In this document: piece by piece, positions 1 through 9,815 of the stretch
Numbering within the stretch: the first letter of the stretch is position 1
Layout: each line of letters starts with the position of its first letter
Assembly (NCBI GenBank): GCA_024233085.1
Contig: JACKQC010000010.1
Span: 62,001 to 126,000, forward strand
Direction of reading: 5' to 3'
DNA from: Akkermansiaceae bacterium
GTDB lineage: Bacteria; Verrucomicrobiota; Verrucomicrobiia; Verrucomicrobiales; DEV007
DNA length: 64,000 nucleotides
Position numbers and translations under genes: made by a program
The notes under the pieces: generated by a model
The model's database searches: none
Told to the model about the DNA's origin: nothing
The model's input: only the letters and a program-made list of their open reading frames with translations

Positions 1-1440
1 GCCGCCGATATCGTCCCGGGTAACGACGATGGGAAGGAGCGAGCCAATCATGGAGTCGTGCCGGTAAAAGGCGCAGTTTCGCCCGCCGGAGGCGCCGGAA
101 CCGGCGAGTTTTGAGAGAAAGGCGGATTCGCCGAGTCCGGAGATCGCGGCGCCGACGAATTTTGCCAGGGTCGCGTCCGGCGCTCCCGGCGCGAAATCGC
201 GGAGGGCGGCGATCTTGGCTGCGGGGATCTCCGACAGGAGCGGGTTGTGGACATAGACGGCGCCGGGCGTGAGCGTCAGCGTCCCGTCACGATGGGCGCC
301 GATGACGGCGCGGTTGCCGCAGAGGGCCACGGATCGGCCGTAATTCTGCGATTGCCGCCGGTCGGGCGGGCCGAAAGCCTCGATCAGCTCGCGTTTTGCC
401 AGATCGAATAGATAGACGGCGCCGCAGGCAGAAACGCCCCGTGTCGCGGTCGGCGCGCCGACGAGGACCAGGTTCGACTGCGTGGCGACGGCGGTCCCGA
501 ATTTGTCGCCATCGGCCTGATCGGCGGCCTCCAGTTTCGCTTCCTCGGTGTCCAGGAAGATATTGTAAAGGTAAGCCGCGCCGCGGTCCGTGCCGCCGCC
601 GTCGTGGGACGGCGCGCCGACCAGGGCGTAGCCCCCCGCCAGCGCCACGCTGTTTCCGAACAGGTCGCCCGATCCGCCGTCCGAGGGCACGAAATGGCGC
701 AGTTCGTTGTTTCCGGCGATGTCGTAGAGGTAGGCGGAGCCCGTGAAGCCGGTGGTGCCGGGCGCCCCGGCCAGGAAACGACCGCCCTCGACGGTGACGC
801 TCTGGCCGAAGAACTCGTTCGCCACCAGACCGGCCGGCGCGAATTTCGTCTCGGCCAGCGTTTTCACATCGTAAACGTAAACCGCGCCCTTGTAGCCGTC
901 CGCGGCGGGAGCGCCGACCACGGCGTAGCGCTTGTTCAGCGCGACGCAGAAACCGACGTTGAAATCCATCCCGCCGCCGTTGTCGGAGGCGTTGAGGATC
1001 GCGATCTCCTTTCCGCGCCGCAGGTCGAAGAGGTAGGCCCGCCCGGCTCCCGTGAAGGCGTTCGGCGCGCCGACCAGCGCGAGATCGCCGGAGACGGCCA
1101 CGCTCTGGCCGAAGCGGGCGAAACTCGCCCCATTCGAGGCGAAGAGCTTGCGCAGGAAGCGGCCGGTGGTCGCCTGATAGACATGCACCGCGCCGGCGCC
1201 GCTGGCGAGGTCGCTGTTGTCCGGTTCGCCGACGACGATGTATTTCTCGTTGACGGCGACCGTCTCGCCGAAGTTCGACAGATGCTGCGCCGGGTTGTTC
1301 CGGGCGAAGAGTTTCGAGACATTCGGGTGCAGGGCGAGAGCGGGCGCCGCGAAGGCGCCGGCCACTAAGGTGACGGCCAGCGCGAGCCGGTCGACGCGAG
1401 ACCTGAGACGATTGGGGTTCATTTTCATGGTTCCATTCAT
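1..1440 (-). CDS. Secreted FG-GAP-type beta-propeller protein, paralogue 1 (C-terminus outside window)
   Basis: A reading frame open from the start at 1440 down to the window edge gives 480 residues. In-frame ATGs at 1428 and 1422 are alternative starts; the first residues read MNGTMKMNPN. A hydrophobic signal peptide precedes about seven repeats of roughly 55 residues, each with 'FG.SVA', 'LVGAP' and 'Y.YD' signatures, typical of integrin-alpha-like FG-GAP propellers. The C-terminal part visible here (KIAALRDFAPG) matches the second half of the two downstream paralogues, so the missing part should resemble theirs. Probably exported to the envelope or outside the cell; the ligand is unknown. 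Propeller fold: family knowledge. Function: not known. Confidence 0.8.
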   Translation of the reverse strand, partial: MNGTMKMNPNRLRSRVDRLALAVTLVAGAFAAPALALHPNVSKLFARNNPAQHLSNFGETVAVNEKYIVVGEPDNSDLASGAGAVHVYQATTGRFLRKLFASNGASFARFGQSVAVSGDLALVGAPNAFTGAGRAYLFDLRRGKEIAILNASDNGGGMDFNVGFCVALNKRYAVVGAPAADGYKGAVYVYDVKTLAETKFAPAGLVANEFFGQSVTVEGGRFLAGAPGTTGFTGSAYLYDIAGNNELRHFVPSDGGSGDLFGNSVALAGGYALVGAPSHDGGGTDRGAAYLYNIFLDTEEAKLEAADQADGDKFGTAVATQSNLVLVGAPTATRGVSACGAVYLFDLAKRELIEAFGPPDRRQSQNYGRSVALCGNRAVIGAHRDGTLTLTPGAVYVHNPLLSEIPAAKIAALRDFAPGAPDATLAKFVGAAISGLGESAFLSKLAGSGASGGRNCAFYRHDSMIGSLLPIVVTRDDIGG

Positions 1441-1488
1441 TTACGGAGTTGAGAGGCGGCGGACCGCCCGCGGGTGAAGGAGAAAACG

Positions 1489-4173
1489 TCAGAAAGGCGG
1501 ATCGTAACGCAGCAACTCGACCGCGCGATTGGAAAAAGTCGCCTGGATCAGGACGCGGCCGCTGATCACCACCGGTTGCGCCAGTCCGCCGCCGCCGGCG
1601 CCGCTGGCATCGACGCCCGCCGTCGGGAAAGCCATGCTTTTGACCGAAGCGATCTCGCCGATCCCGCTGGCGTGCCGGGTTCCCTTGCGCAGGACGAGAT
1701 GCGGGCGCCAGAGGCCGACGGGGAAACCCGCGCCGCTGAAAATGGTGCCGCGCAGCAGGGCCTGGTTGCTCAAGGAGGTCGCGCCGGTCAGCGACACCAG
1801 CACCGCGTATCGCCCGTAACCCGTGCAAACCGCCACCCGCTGAAAGCTCCCCACGCAGGCCGATCCGCAGCCCGGCGCGGGATCGCCCTCGCGCAGCAGC
1901 ACGCGGACTTCCTCGTCGTCCTCCTGCAGGAAGAGGGCGCAGTCGTTCTTTCCACTCACGCCGGGGCCGGAAATTTTCGCGAGAAAGACGCAGCAAGGGC
2001 TGCCGCCCCGGTCGTCAACGGACCAGAATTGCAGGAAACGGCTCCACTTGACCCCGGCGGGCAGGCCCGCGCCGGCCGGAACCTCCTCGCCCTTGCGCGC
2101 CACGATTTTCACGGAGCCGGTGTGCTTGCTGAGCAAAGCCTCGCGATTCGAGCTTTTGACGCCCGGGCCGGACAAGGACGCGCGAAAAACGACGCGGTCG
2201 CCGGAGGCGATCGTTTCGCCAATCACGGTGGACAGCAGCGCCCCGCCTCCGCCGACGGGAGCGTCGCCGCGCCGGAGGATGATGTTTTTGGCTCCGCCGC
2301 CGGGAGTGATGGTGAAAAGACCGTGGTTGTCCGACGGATCGCTCTGCAGGGGAGCGGCGAAGGCCACGCGATCGCTTTCGAATTTCACCCGCGCCAGCTC
2401 CCCGAACGGGGCACCCGGCACGGGAGACACGGCGTTTTCGCGGGCGATCAGGTCGAGCGCGAAGTTAACGCCCCGCAGAAGCAGGGAGTCGTTGGAGGCG
2501 TCGGCCGGCCCGATTTTGGCGTCGAGACGCACGGGAATGGCGGTCACCACCGCGCCCATGCCCTGGGTCGCCTGGACCGCGGAACCGAAAGACTTGATCG
2601 GGGTCGGATCGACCGCCGGGGCGTTGTTTCCGACGCGAAGCTGGATCCCCCCCCCGCCAAAGGTGGTGAGCAACTCGCGGTTGTTCGCGGCGGTCACCCC
2701 GGCTCCCGTGAGGGTCGCCTCGACAATCGAGCCGCCATCGTCGTTGAAAATCGGCCGCACCACCGATTTCAGCGTCTGCCCGAGGTCGACGTCGAAGCCC
2801 TGCAGGAATTTCTTCCGCAGCGGTCCCGCCGTCGTGTCGCGCTGCCACATCCCGGCCGACTGTCCCTTCGGCGCGCCGGACAGTGTCGCGGTAAACGCCA
2901 CCCCGCCGCCCGTTTCGAGCGAGGCCTCGACAAAGCGGCCAAACACCCCCGAGTCCGCCCCCGGCGCGAAATCGCGGAGCGCGGCGACCCGCGCGAGCGG
3001 CAGCGGCCCCACCACCGGCGAGTGCAGATAGATCGCCCCCAGCAGGCTCGCGTTCCGCGTGTCCCCCGGCACCCCGACGACGAGCCGGTTGCCGCACAAC
3101 GCGAGGTAGGTGCCGAACCGGTGCGACGTCTGCCGGTCATGCGAATGCAGCACCCCGAGCGACGCGGTTGTCCGCCGGTCGAAAAGCTCGACCTCGCCCA
3201 CCGTGTTCAGCCCCAGAAAATCCGCCTCTCCGGCCCCGATGGCGATCCGGTTCTCGTCCATCGCCACCGCCTGCCCAAAGAAATCGCCGGCCGCGTTTCC
3301 GTCGAACTTGTGGAGCTGCATCCCGTTCGAAATCTGATACAGGTAGGCCGCGCCCGCCTCGGCGCCCGCCGAGTCGTGCCCCGGCGCGCCGAGCAGCGCG
3401 AAGTCGCCGTCCAGCGCGACCGAGTTGCCAAAGAAATCCATCGCCGCCCCGTCGCCGGGCGTGAAAATCGCCAGTTCGTCGAGCGATTCCGTGTCGATGA
3501 GGTAAGCCTTGCCCGTCGAGGTTGATTCCTGCGGCGCTCCAACCAGCAGCCACCGGCCCTCGAGATCCAGCGCGCCGCCGAAGTCGTCGTCCGCCACGCC
3601 GTCGGAGGCCTCGACGATCGTTTCCGCCAGGGTCGCGAGATCGAAGCGATAGACGGCTCCCTTGCCGCCCCGGATTGGCGTGCCCACGAAGGCCGTGTCC
3701 TTCCCCAGCGCCACCGTCCGGCCAAAGTTCAGCCCCGGCCCCAGGTCGGATGGTTCGAGGACCATGGTCTGTTTTCCGCGTCGCAGGTCAAACAGGTAAG
3801 CCTTGCCCCCCGCCCCGTTGGCTCCCGTGGCGCCGACCAGCGCCATGTTTCCGAAGACCGCCACCGATTCGCCGAAGGTGTCGCCCGCCGCCGTGTCCGT
3901 GCCAAACAGCGTCCGCAGATAGCGGCCCGTGCGCGCGTCGTACACCTGCGCGGCGCCGGCGTTGAGCCCGCGGTCGTCGTTGCCGCGCTCGCCGCACACG
4001 ATGTAGCGGTCGTTGACCGCGATCGAGAGCCCCAGGCCGGGATTGATCTGCGGCAGCTTGTAGCGTCCCACCAGCTTCGTCACCGAGAGCGGATCGGCCA
4101 CGGCCCCCGGCGCCACCGCGAGCAAGACCATCCCGGCCAGGAGGAGAAGGAGAAGATTGCGTTTCATCGTCAT
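1489..4173 (-). CDS. Secreted FG-GAP-type beta-propeller protein, paralogue 2
   Basis: An 894-residue protein starting MTMKRN with a signal peptide ending near AVADP. Residues about 30-400 carry seven propeller blades with the recurring 'DFFG', 'VAL.' and 'LLGAPGHD' pattern. From about 400 on, a different module repeats lines such as 'FRASLSGPGV' followed by 'NREALLS' three or four times, each describing a beta-rich strand pair. The same two-part architecture is found in both flanking genes, so the three are tandem duplicates. Only 48 bp separate it from paralogue 1, suggesting one transcript. No anchor, sortase or PEP-CTERM signal is visible at the C-terminus. Role unknown; adhesion or carbohydrate binding is a guess from the fold. 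Confidence 0.85.
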   Translation of the reverse strand: MTMKRNLLLLLLAGMVLLAVAPGAVADPLSVTKLVGRYKLPQINPGLGLSIAVNDRYIVCGERGNDDRGLNAGAAQVYDARTGRYLRTLFGTDTAAGDTFGESVAVFGNMALVGATGANGAGGKAYLFDLRRGKQTMVLEPSDLGPGLNFGRTVALGKDTAFVGTPIRGGKGAVYRFDLATLAETIVEASDGVADDDFGGALDLEGRWLLVGAPQESTSTGKAYLIDTESLDELAIFTPGDGAAMDFFGNSVALDGDFALLGAPGHDSAGAEAGAAYLYQISNGMQLHKFDGNAAGDFFGQAVAMDENRIAIGAGEADFLGLNTVGEVELFDRRTTASLGVLHSHDRQTSHRFGTYLALCGNRLVVGVPGDTRNASLLGAIYLHSPVVGPLPLARVAALRDFAPGADSGVFGRFVEASLETGGGVAFTATLSGAPKGQSAGMWQRDTTAGPLRKKFLQGFDVDLGQTLKSVVRPIFNDDGGSIVEATLTGAGVTAANNRELLTTFGGGGIQLRVGNNAPAVDPTPIKSFGSAVQATQGMGAVVTAIPVRLDAKIGPADASNDSLLLRGVNFALDLIARENAVSPVPGAPFGELARVKFESDRVAFAAPLQSDPSDNHGLFTITPGGGAKNIILRRGDAPVGGGGALLSTVIGETIASGDRVVFRASLSGPGVKSSNREALLSKHTGSVKIVARKGEEVPAGAGLPAGVKWSRFLQFWSVDDRGGSPCCVFLAKISGPGVSGKNDCALFLQEDDEEVRVLLREGDPAPGCGSACVGSFQRVAVCTGYGRYAVLVSLTGATSLSNQALLRGTIFSGAGFPVGLWRPHLVLRKGTRHASGIGEIASVKSMAFPTAGVDASGAGGGGLAQPVVISGRVLIQATFSNRAVELLRYDPPF

Positions 4174-4212
4174 CGAAAATTGTCGTTTGGCCCATTCGTT
4201 TTCGCCGCCGCC

Positions 4213-6870
4213 TCAGGGATCGAGCCGCAGCAGCCCCTGTCCCCGGTTGGAAAAAGTCGCCTGCAGCAGAACCCGGCCGCTGGGCACGATGACCTCGCCG
4301 TAGCCGATCCCGCACGCGCCGCCCGGACCGACGCCCGAGGCGGGAAAGCCCAGGCTTTTCACCGAGGCCTCGCCCCAGCGCAGGCTCTGGTATCGCGTGC
4401 CCTTGCGCAGCACGACCGAGGGTCGCCACAGGCCGACGCCGTCCCCGGAGTCGTTGGAAAGCGTCCCGGTGAGCAGCGCCAGGTTGCTCGTCTTCGACGC
4501 CCGCGTCAGACTCGCCAGCACCGCGAAGTGGCCGTTGTCGTACGGCATCTCCACCCGCAGAATCGAGCCGATGCAGGCCGGATCGCAGCCCGGCGCCGGA
4601 TCGCCCTCCCGCAAGACGACGTGCGTGCCCCCGGCCGAGTCGTAGAGGAAAAGCCCGCAGTCGTTCGCCCGGGTCACGCCCGGTCCCTTGATCTTCGCCA
4701 GAAAAAGGCATCCCTCCGCGTTGGTCAGGTCGTCCACCGCGGCGAACTGCAAAAAGCGGTCCCACACCACCCCGGCCGGCAACCCCGGCACCGGATCTCC
4801 CCGGCGCGCCACCTCGATGCCCGCGAACGACGCAAAAAGCGATTCGTTGTTCGTCTTGCCGATCCCGTCGCCGCTCAGCGTCGCCCGCCAGGCATGGCCG
4901 GCGTTCGAGGACATCTCGCCCAGGAAATTGGAGTAAAAAATCGTGCCCGAGCTTGGAATCGTCGAGCCCCGGCGGGCGATCAGGAATTGAAACACCCCCG
5001 GCGACCAGCCGAAGACCGCCTCGTTGGTCGCGGGATCGCTCTTGAGCGGACAGGCGAAAATCCCGTTCGACACCCGCGTCAAATGCCCGTGCGGCGCGTT
5101 CCCCACCGAGGCCGGCCCCGGCGACCCCTCCTGCAAAATCTGGTTCGCCCCGCCCGAATCGAACCGGATCAGCGCCGTGTCGCTCTCGGCGTCGATCCCG
5201 CCGACACCCTTCTTGAAACAGATCGGCATCAGCATCCGCCCGAAGAGCGAGTCCTGCGTGGGTCGCCCGATTTTCGAGATCACCCCGCCGCCGAAGATTC
5301 CGCCCGTGTCTCCCGTGCTCAGGAAATCCGCGGTCGTGCCGAGCTGGTTCCGGATCAGCCGCCGGTTGTTCGACCGGTTGATGCCCGTGCCGCCCACCGT
5401 CATCTCGAAGCCCGAGACCTGGTTGTCGTTGAAAACCGGCCGCATCACCGAGCCCGCCTTCACGCCACCGCCCTGATCGTCGCCCGCGATGACCGCCGCG
5501 CGCAGGTCATGATTCGTCGCGTCGCGCAGCCAGAGCCCCTTGTTTTTCCCCCGCGGCGCCCCGCGCAGCACCGCCGTCAGCGCCGCGCCCCCGTCGTCCT
5601 GCAGGACCGCCTCGCCAAAGCGCGCAAAGCTCGCCGTCTCCGTGTCCGGCGCGAAATCGCGCAAGGCGGCGATCTTCTCCAACGGCAGCGCGGGAATGAC
5701 CGGCTCGAACCGGTAAACCGCCCCTCTCGACATGAAAAAGTGCTGATCCCCCGGCGCGCCGACCACGACCCGGTTGCCGCAAATGGCGACCGCCGCGCCG
5801 AATTCCTGGTTCACCTCGAAGTCCGGCGCCCTCACCCAGCCCAGCTCGGCCGCCGAGTGGCGGGAAAAGACGTAAACGTCGCCCTCGTTGGCGAAAAGCT
5901 GGCTGCCCTTCGGCGCGCCGACCACCAGCAGATTCTCCTCCATCGCCAGCACCGATCCGAAATCGTCGCCCGATCCCGTGGCGCTGCCCGTCACCTTCGC
6001 CAGTTCCGCGCCGTCCGCGATCCGGTACAGATAGACCGCCCCGTCGTCGGCGACGATGGTGTTGTGTAAAGGCGCCCCGACCGCCACCTGACCCGCCGCG
6101 ATCGCGACCGCCGTGCCGAAGGCGTCAAAAAGCCCCCCGTCCGACGGCGTGAAAGTCCGCAGGAGATCGAGCGAGTCCAGATCGTAGAGATAGGCCTCCC
6201 CCATGGAGTTGGCGAAGGGCGCCCCCGTCACCGCCCAATGGCCCGACACCGCCAGGCTCGTGCCCAGCCCGTTGCCTGGAAACGGCGCCGCGGCCGTGAT
6301 TTTCTGCTCCGCGAAAGTCTCCGGATCGAACCGGTATAGCGCCCCGCGCCCCCCGGTGTCGCCCGGCGCCCCCACCACCAGCCACGCCTTTTCGACCAGG
6401 CCCACCGTCGCGCCGAATTCCGCGGTCGCCGCCGCGTCCGACGCGGCAAGAATCTGAAGTTCCGTTCCCTTTTTTAAATCGATCAGATAGGCCCGCCCCT
6501 CGTCGCCGTTCACGCCGGGCGCCCCGATCAGCGCCAGATCGCCCGAGACCGCCACCGCCGCGCCGAATCTCGCGAAAGCCGACGCGTCCGACGCCGTCAG
6601 CGTCCGCAGCAGCCGGGTCCCCTTCGCGTCGTACACCCGCACCCGCCCGGCGTCGTCGGCGAGGTCGTCATTCTGTGGCTCGCCCACGACCAGGTATTTT
6701 TCGGTCAGCGCCACCGCGGCCCCGAAGCGCGGCAGATTTTGCGCCGCCGTGTGGGTTGGCAGGATCTTCGAGACCGTCGGGTGAAAGGCGAAGCCGCCCG
6801 TCGGCGTCGCCGCGAATAGCAGAATTGCGGCGACCCAGGCCGCTTTCAGGGGATGGGAAGCGTGTCTCAT
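4213..6870 (-). CDS. Secreted FG-GAP-type beta-propeller protein, paralogue 3
   Basis: Start taken at 6870 (MRHASHPLKA), which gives a good signal peptide and 885 residues, matching the 894-residue neighbour; the frame stays open upstream to 7092, and 6909 is another possible ATG. The mature protein begins with FHPTVSKILP, nearly identical in style to the HPNVSKL start of paralogue 1. Seven FG-GAP-like blades ('FGAAVA', 'LVVGAP') are followed by the same beta-rich second half as its neighbours. It is the first gene of the three-gene tandem array, so any promoter should lie in 6871-7225. No Shine-Dalgarno sequence is visible. Confidence 0.85.
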   Translation of the reverse strand: MRHASHPLKAAWVAAILLFAATPTGGFAFHPTVSKILPTHTAAQNLPRFGAAVALTEKYLVVGEPQNDDLADDAGRVRVYDAKGTRLLRTLTASDASAFARFGAAVAVSGDLALIGAPGVNGDEGRAYLIDLKKGTELQILAASDAAATAEFGATVGLVEKAWLVVGAPGDTGGRGALYRFDPETFAEQKITAAAPFPGNGLGTSLAVSGHWAVTGAPFANSMGEAYLYDLDSLDLLRTFTPSDGGLFDAFGTAVAIAAGQVAVGAPLHNTIVADDGAVYLYRIADGAELAKVTGSATGSGDDFGSVLAMEENLLVVGAPKGSQLFANEGDVYVFSRHSAAELGWVRAPDFEVNQEFGAAVAICGNRVVVGAPGDQHFFMSRGAVYRFEPVIPALPLEKIAALRDFAPDTETASFARFGEAVLQDDGGAALTAVLRGAPRGKNKGLWLRDATNHDLRAAVIAGDDQGGGVKAGSVMRPVFNDNQVSGFEMTVGGTGINRSNNRRLIRNQLGTTADFLSTGDTGGIFGGGVISKIGRPTQDSLFGRMLMPICFKKGVGGIDAESDTALIRFDSGGANQILQEGSPGPASVGNAPHGHLTRVSNGIFACPLKSDPATNEAVFGWSPGVFQFLIARRGSTIPSSGTIFYSNFLGEMSSNAGHAWRATLSGDGIGKTNNESLFASFAGIEVARRGDPVPGLPAGVVWDRFLQFAAVDDLTNAEGCLFLAKIKGPGVTRANDCGLFLYDSAGGTHVVLREGDPAPGCDPACIGSILRVEMPYDNGHFAVLASLTRASKTSNLALLTGTLSNDSGDGVGLWRPSVVLRKGTRYQSLRWGEASVKSLGFPASGVGPGGACGIGYGEVIVPSGRVLLQATFSNRGQGLLRLDP

Positions 6871-7025
6871 GAGCGAGTCGGGAAAAATGGCGGTCGATAC
6901 CGCCGCCATGGAGTGTGTACGCGCACAGGCCGGAAACCTTACCGTAAAATGCCGCTTTTTTTGAGCCAATTCGAAAACCGCCGCAAAAGCCTCCCGGCTT
7001 GAGCGTGAATGAAAGTGGCGGTCGC

Positions 7026-7053
7026 GAAACGTGGCCTGGCCATCCTGGCCAAG
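7026..7053 (-). repeat. Interspersed palindromic repeat, family B, copy 1
   Basis: Read on the minus strand the core is TTGGCCAGGATGGCCAGG, with TGGCCA arms around GGA. It aligns over 28 positions (22 identical) with the plus-strand sequence at 56328-56355. The arm bases that differ change as a pair, so the palindrome is kept in both copies. Confidence 0.6.
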
Positions 7054-7174
7054 ATTTCGCGGAGGGCACGCTCTCGAAAAATCCCCTCCCATTTACAACC
7101 CCGGCGGAAAATCCATCCTCACCTAATCCCCTGAAGACACCGGCACCGAGAAGCTTCGCGCTCGTTCGTGGTTC

Positions 7175-7217
7175 CCACAAACAGGGTTAGGTCATCGACC
7201 CAACCCTGTTGGGTCGG
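7175..7217. repeat. 22-bp-phased palindrome array, locus 1 (two units)
   Basis: Unit centres are at 7184 and 7206, exactly 22 bp apart. The second unit (7197-7215) is a perfect GACCCAAC-CCT-GTTGGGTC palindrome; the first has opposite loop orientation (AGG) and imperfect arms. The array ends about 10 bp beyond the stop codon of the metallohydrolase gene at 7226. Confidence 0.85.
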
Positions 7218-7225
7218 CCCTCGAT

Positions 7226-9304
7226 TCACGGCCGCCAGACCGCCTCGCAGGCCCGCCTGACGAAGTCGGGCGCCCCGTCGAGGCCGGGCCGCGCGGCTCC
7301 CTTTTCCGCCCACAGCTCGGCGGCCTGGATGGCGACGGCTTCGTCGGTTTCGGCCAGAGCCGCGAGCCATTTCGCCCCGTCGGCCCCCGCTTCCTCGGTC
7401 AGGCGTTGCGCCGTCGGACGGGCCGCGGAAAAAACGCCGTCCCGATCCCCGTCGATCCAGACCGGATTCGTCGCGCCGATGACGCGCGGATTGAAATCGG
7501 GCGAACTCGGCTGGTATGGCCGCGGCATTTCCCAAAACGGCCCCGTCACCCCCGGACCGGTCGCCACCGCGACGAGCCACACGTCATGCCGCGGCGCGGA
7601 GACGCGAAAGGTGTGCCGCGCCTTTTCGACGGCGCCCTCGGGATGCCCGATCCGCGTCTCGGCCAGCGGAAAGCCGTTCCCGTAAAGCACCAGCCGGTCC
7701 GCCCGCGTCCATGAGGGACCGGTGACCGTGACTTCGACGGCGAGCGCGTCGCCTTCCGGCGCGGCGAGATCGCCGACCCCGTGCCGGCCATCGACCCGAA
7801 TTTGCGCCAGCAGCCCCATGCTGACGAGCAGGCGGCCTTCCTCGTGGCTCTTCCAGACCTGGTCGAGATCGATCTCGCCCGAGTCGTCCGCCGCCGCGTA
7901 GGTCCGCGCCTGGCCGAGGATGAAGCGGTTCACATCGTGCGTGTCGCTGGACCCGACCCCGGCGAGCCGGTGCCCGCGGTTCAGCAGCGCGAACCAATCG
8001 CGAAAGGGCAGCATGATGTCGCTCTGCATGGCCGCCGAGGTGACGACCTCCATCCCGTTGAGCCCGGCCAGCGCCGCCGCGCGCCGGTGTTTTCCCGTCA
8101 CGGTGTCGAACTGCGTCGGCCCCATCGGCACGAAGCCGCTGTGCAGGTTCCGGGGATGATTGAGAATGACGATCCGCACCCCCGGCGTCCGCCGCACCGC
8201 CGGGAGCAGCGCGCCCCAGTCCTCGATCGTGGCGTCGGGAACGGGCGCGCCCTTTTCGACCGGAAAGGCGTTGAAGTGACCCAGCTTCGTCGTCACCTCG
8301 TTCCCGGTGACCTCGCGAAACAGGCCCCGCGTTCCCGTGCGCTCGATCGCCGGGGCGTAGTCGGCGTGCTTGTTGTGATCCGTGGCGACCGCGAGTTCCA
8401 GCCCCTCCCCCGCGATGGTCAGCATGCGCTCGTCCAGGGTGGCGTCCCCGTGGCCGCTGTCCGTCAGCGTGTGGATGTGGCTGTCCACCGAAATCCAGCC
8501 CGGCACCGGCGCTTCGCGGCGAATCTCCAGCGTCACCCGCTCCGGAGCCTCGCCGCCGCCTTGCAGCGACACGGCGGCCTTCGCGACGCTCCATTCGAAG
8601 CCGCGGCTCGCCCACACCACATAGTCGCCCGCCGGCGCCGTGAGCCGGGCTTTCCCGTCGCGGACATAGACGACCCCCTCGCGCACCGCGGCCGGCGTTT
8701 CGGTGATCGCCTTCAGCGGCGCCAAGGTTCCCGCCGGAGTCGTGAACGTGATCCGGCACGGCACCCCCGTGCCCGCCTCCGCGTCGAGCACCCTTACCTC
8801 CACCGCCGCCGCCCCCAACGCCGCGTCCTTCGGCGCCGCCACGAGGCGGATGTCGCCCAGTTCCACGTCGTCGGGCGTCGCGCTTCCGTTTCGGATGAGC
8901 AGGCGATTCAGCCCACCGCCCGCCGCCAGTTGCGGCTCGCGCAGGAGATCCGCCGGCATGGCGAAGGCCGTGATCTGGTCGGCCTCGAGACTCGGCAGCG
9001 ATCCGAGTTTGCGGTCGTTCAGCATGACATCCCAACGCTGTTTCACCCCGCGATGCCGGACAAAAAGCGTGTGCTCCCTCCCCCGTTCGAACGGGACGGA
9101 AAAGGAAAGGTCCAGCGCCGCGCCGCCCGACTCCAGATCGGAAAACCCGTTCCACTCCGGCTGACCCGCCACTCCAAACGACCGCATCCCGTCCAGGATC
9201 GTCGCCGCCTCTCCGGCGGAAATTTTGCCCGCCGCGCCAATCCCAAGCGCCACCGCGAAAACGAAAAAGACCGGAGTAAGGAAGAACGGGCGATGGCGTT
9301 TCAT
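7226..9304 (-). CDS. Exported CehA/McbA-like PHP-domain metallohydrolase
   Basis: 692 residues from MKRHRPF, chosen because it gives a clean signal peptide (hydrophobic 8-25); the open frame continues to 9355 without a signal. An N-terminal beta-sandwich-like region (about 45-265) precedes a PHP-type metal-dependent hydrolase domain from about 270. Metal ligands visible include HIH at 276-278, TDH at 308-310 and a later SSDTHD motif. This layout matches the CehA/McbA family, named for a carbaryl esterase, whose members hydrolyse diverse esters or phosphoesters. The substrate here cannot be read from sequence. The gene stands alone, bounded by repeat arrays on both sides. Confidence 0.75.
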   Translation of the reverse strand: MKRHRPFFLTPVFFVFAVALGIGAAGKISAGEAATILDGMRSFGVAGQPEWNGFSDLESGGAALDLSFSVPFERGREHTLFVRHRGVKQRWDVMLNDRKLGSLPSLEADQITAFAMPADLLREPQLAAGGGLNRLLIRNGSATPDDVELGDIRLVAAPKDAALGAAAVEVRVLDAEAGTGVPCRITFTTPAGTLAPLKAITETPAAVREGVVYVRDGKARLTAPAGDYVVWASRGFEWSVAKAAVSLQGGGEAPERVTLEIRREAPVPGWISVDSHIHTLTDSGHGDATLDERMLTIAGEGLELAVATDHNKHADYAPAIERTGTRGLFREVTGNEVTTKLGHFNAFPVEKGAPVPDATIEDWGALLPAVRRTPGVRIVILNHPRNLHSGFVPMGPTQFDTVTGKHRRAAALAGLNGMEVVTSAAMQSDIMLPFRDWFALLNRGHRLAGVGSSDTHDVNRFILGQARTYAAADDSGEIDLDQVWKSHEEGRLLVSMGLLAQIRVDGRHGVGDLAAPEGDALAVEVTVTGPSWTRADRLVLYGNGFPLAETRIGHPEGAVEKARHTFRVSAPRHDVWLVAVATGPGVTGPFWEMPRPYQPSSPDFNPRVIGATNPVWIDGDRDGVFSAARPTAQRLTEEAGADGAKWLAALAETDEAVAIQAAELWAEKGAARPGLDGAPDFVRRACEAVWRP

Positions 9305-9520
9305 GGGACGGGATTCTATTGAAAACTCCCGTTCGCGACCACCCTTCAAACCCAAAAAATTTCACGGGAATTCGTGCCCCATCGAGGACGCCGCCGCCAT
9401 CAGCGCCCCCGTCGCCAATGGGATGAGTCCCATTTGGGGGCGCCGGGCGGGTTTCGCCGACGCGGGACAGCAACCCGCCGCGGCCGATGCCGTGTCCGGC
9501 GAAGCCATTCGGTGGCGAGA

Positions 9521-9590
9521 TGTCTAACAGGGTTGGGTCGGGGGACCAACAGGGTTAGGTCGGGGACCCAACAGGGTTGGGTTGGGTTGG
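9521..9590 (+). repeat. 22-bp-phased palindrome array, locus 2 (three units)
   Basis: Three direct copies of the palindrome are centred at 9530, 9552 and 9574, each 22 bp from the next and all with the AGG loop on the plus strand. The last unit runs into GGGTTGGGTTGG. This is the only locus far from a coding end: the nearest gene start is at 9304. Confidence 0.85.
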
Positions 9591-9666
9591 TAAGTCGCGG
9601 GCGGGGGGGGAACGGGCGGAATTCGAGAGATTCCCGCCGTGCGGCGGCGCGCGGACGGACACGGGC

Positions 9667-9713
9667 GCGGGCTGGAAAGCCCGCACAGACGGACACGGGC
9701 TGGAAAGCCCGTG
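9667..9713 (+). repeat. Two GGAA-loop hairpins with different arms
   Basis: GCGGGCT-GGAA-AGCCCGC (9667-9684) and CACGGGCT-GGAA-AGCCCGTG (9694-9713) share loop and inner arm but differ in the outer arm bases, with both sides changed together. A GACGGACACGGGC-like phrase precedes each. Confidence 0.65.
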
Positions 9714-9815
9714 CTACGGCTCGGCGGGGACGCCTCGCCCCACCCGGCTGCCGCCGATCGCGACAGGGGCGCAGTGCGGGCCAATTTTGCGGTCGCGAGG
9801 GGTGGCTCGGGTGAA

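Larger units (their letters stand above)
6871..7225. other. Intergenic region with two palindromic repeats
   Basis: No gene is supported here. It lies upstream of the FG-GAP array and downstream of the metallohydrolase gene. It holds a TGGCCA-TCC-TGGCCA palindrome at 7037-7051, a second copy of which is found near 56329, and a two-unit copy of the 22-bp-phased palindromic repeat at 7178-7217. A promoter for the FG-GAP genes must lie here or just inside, but I see no convincing -35/-10 pair. Confidence 0.6.

Noticed and set aside
9521..9590. G-quadruplex or telomere-like element
   Set aside because: GGGTTGGGTTGG resembles one, but only two full GGG runs are adjacent, and the palindrome explains the sequence better.
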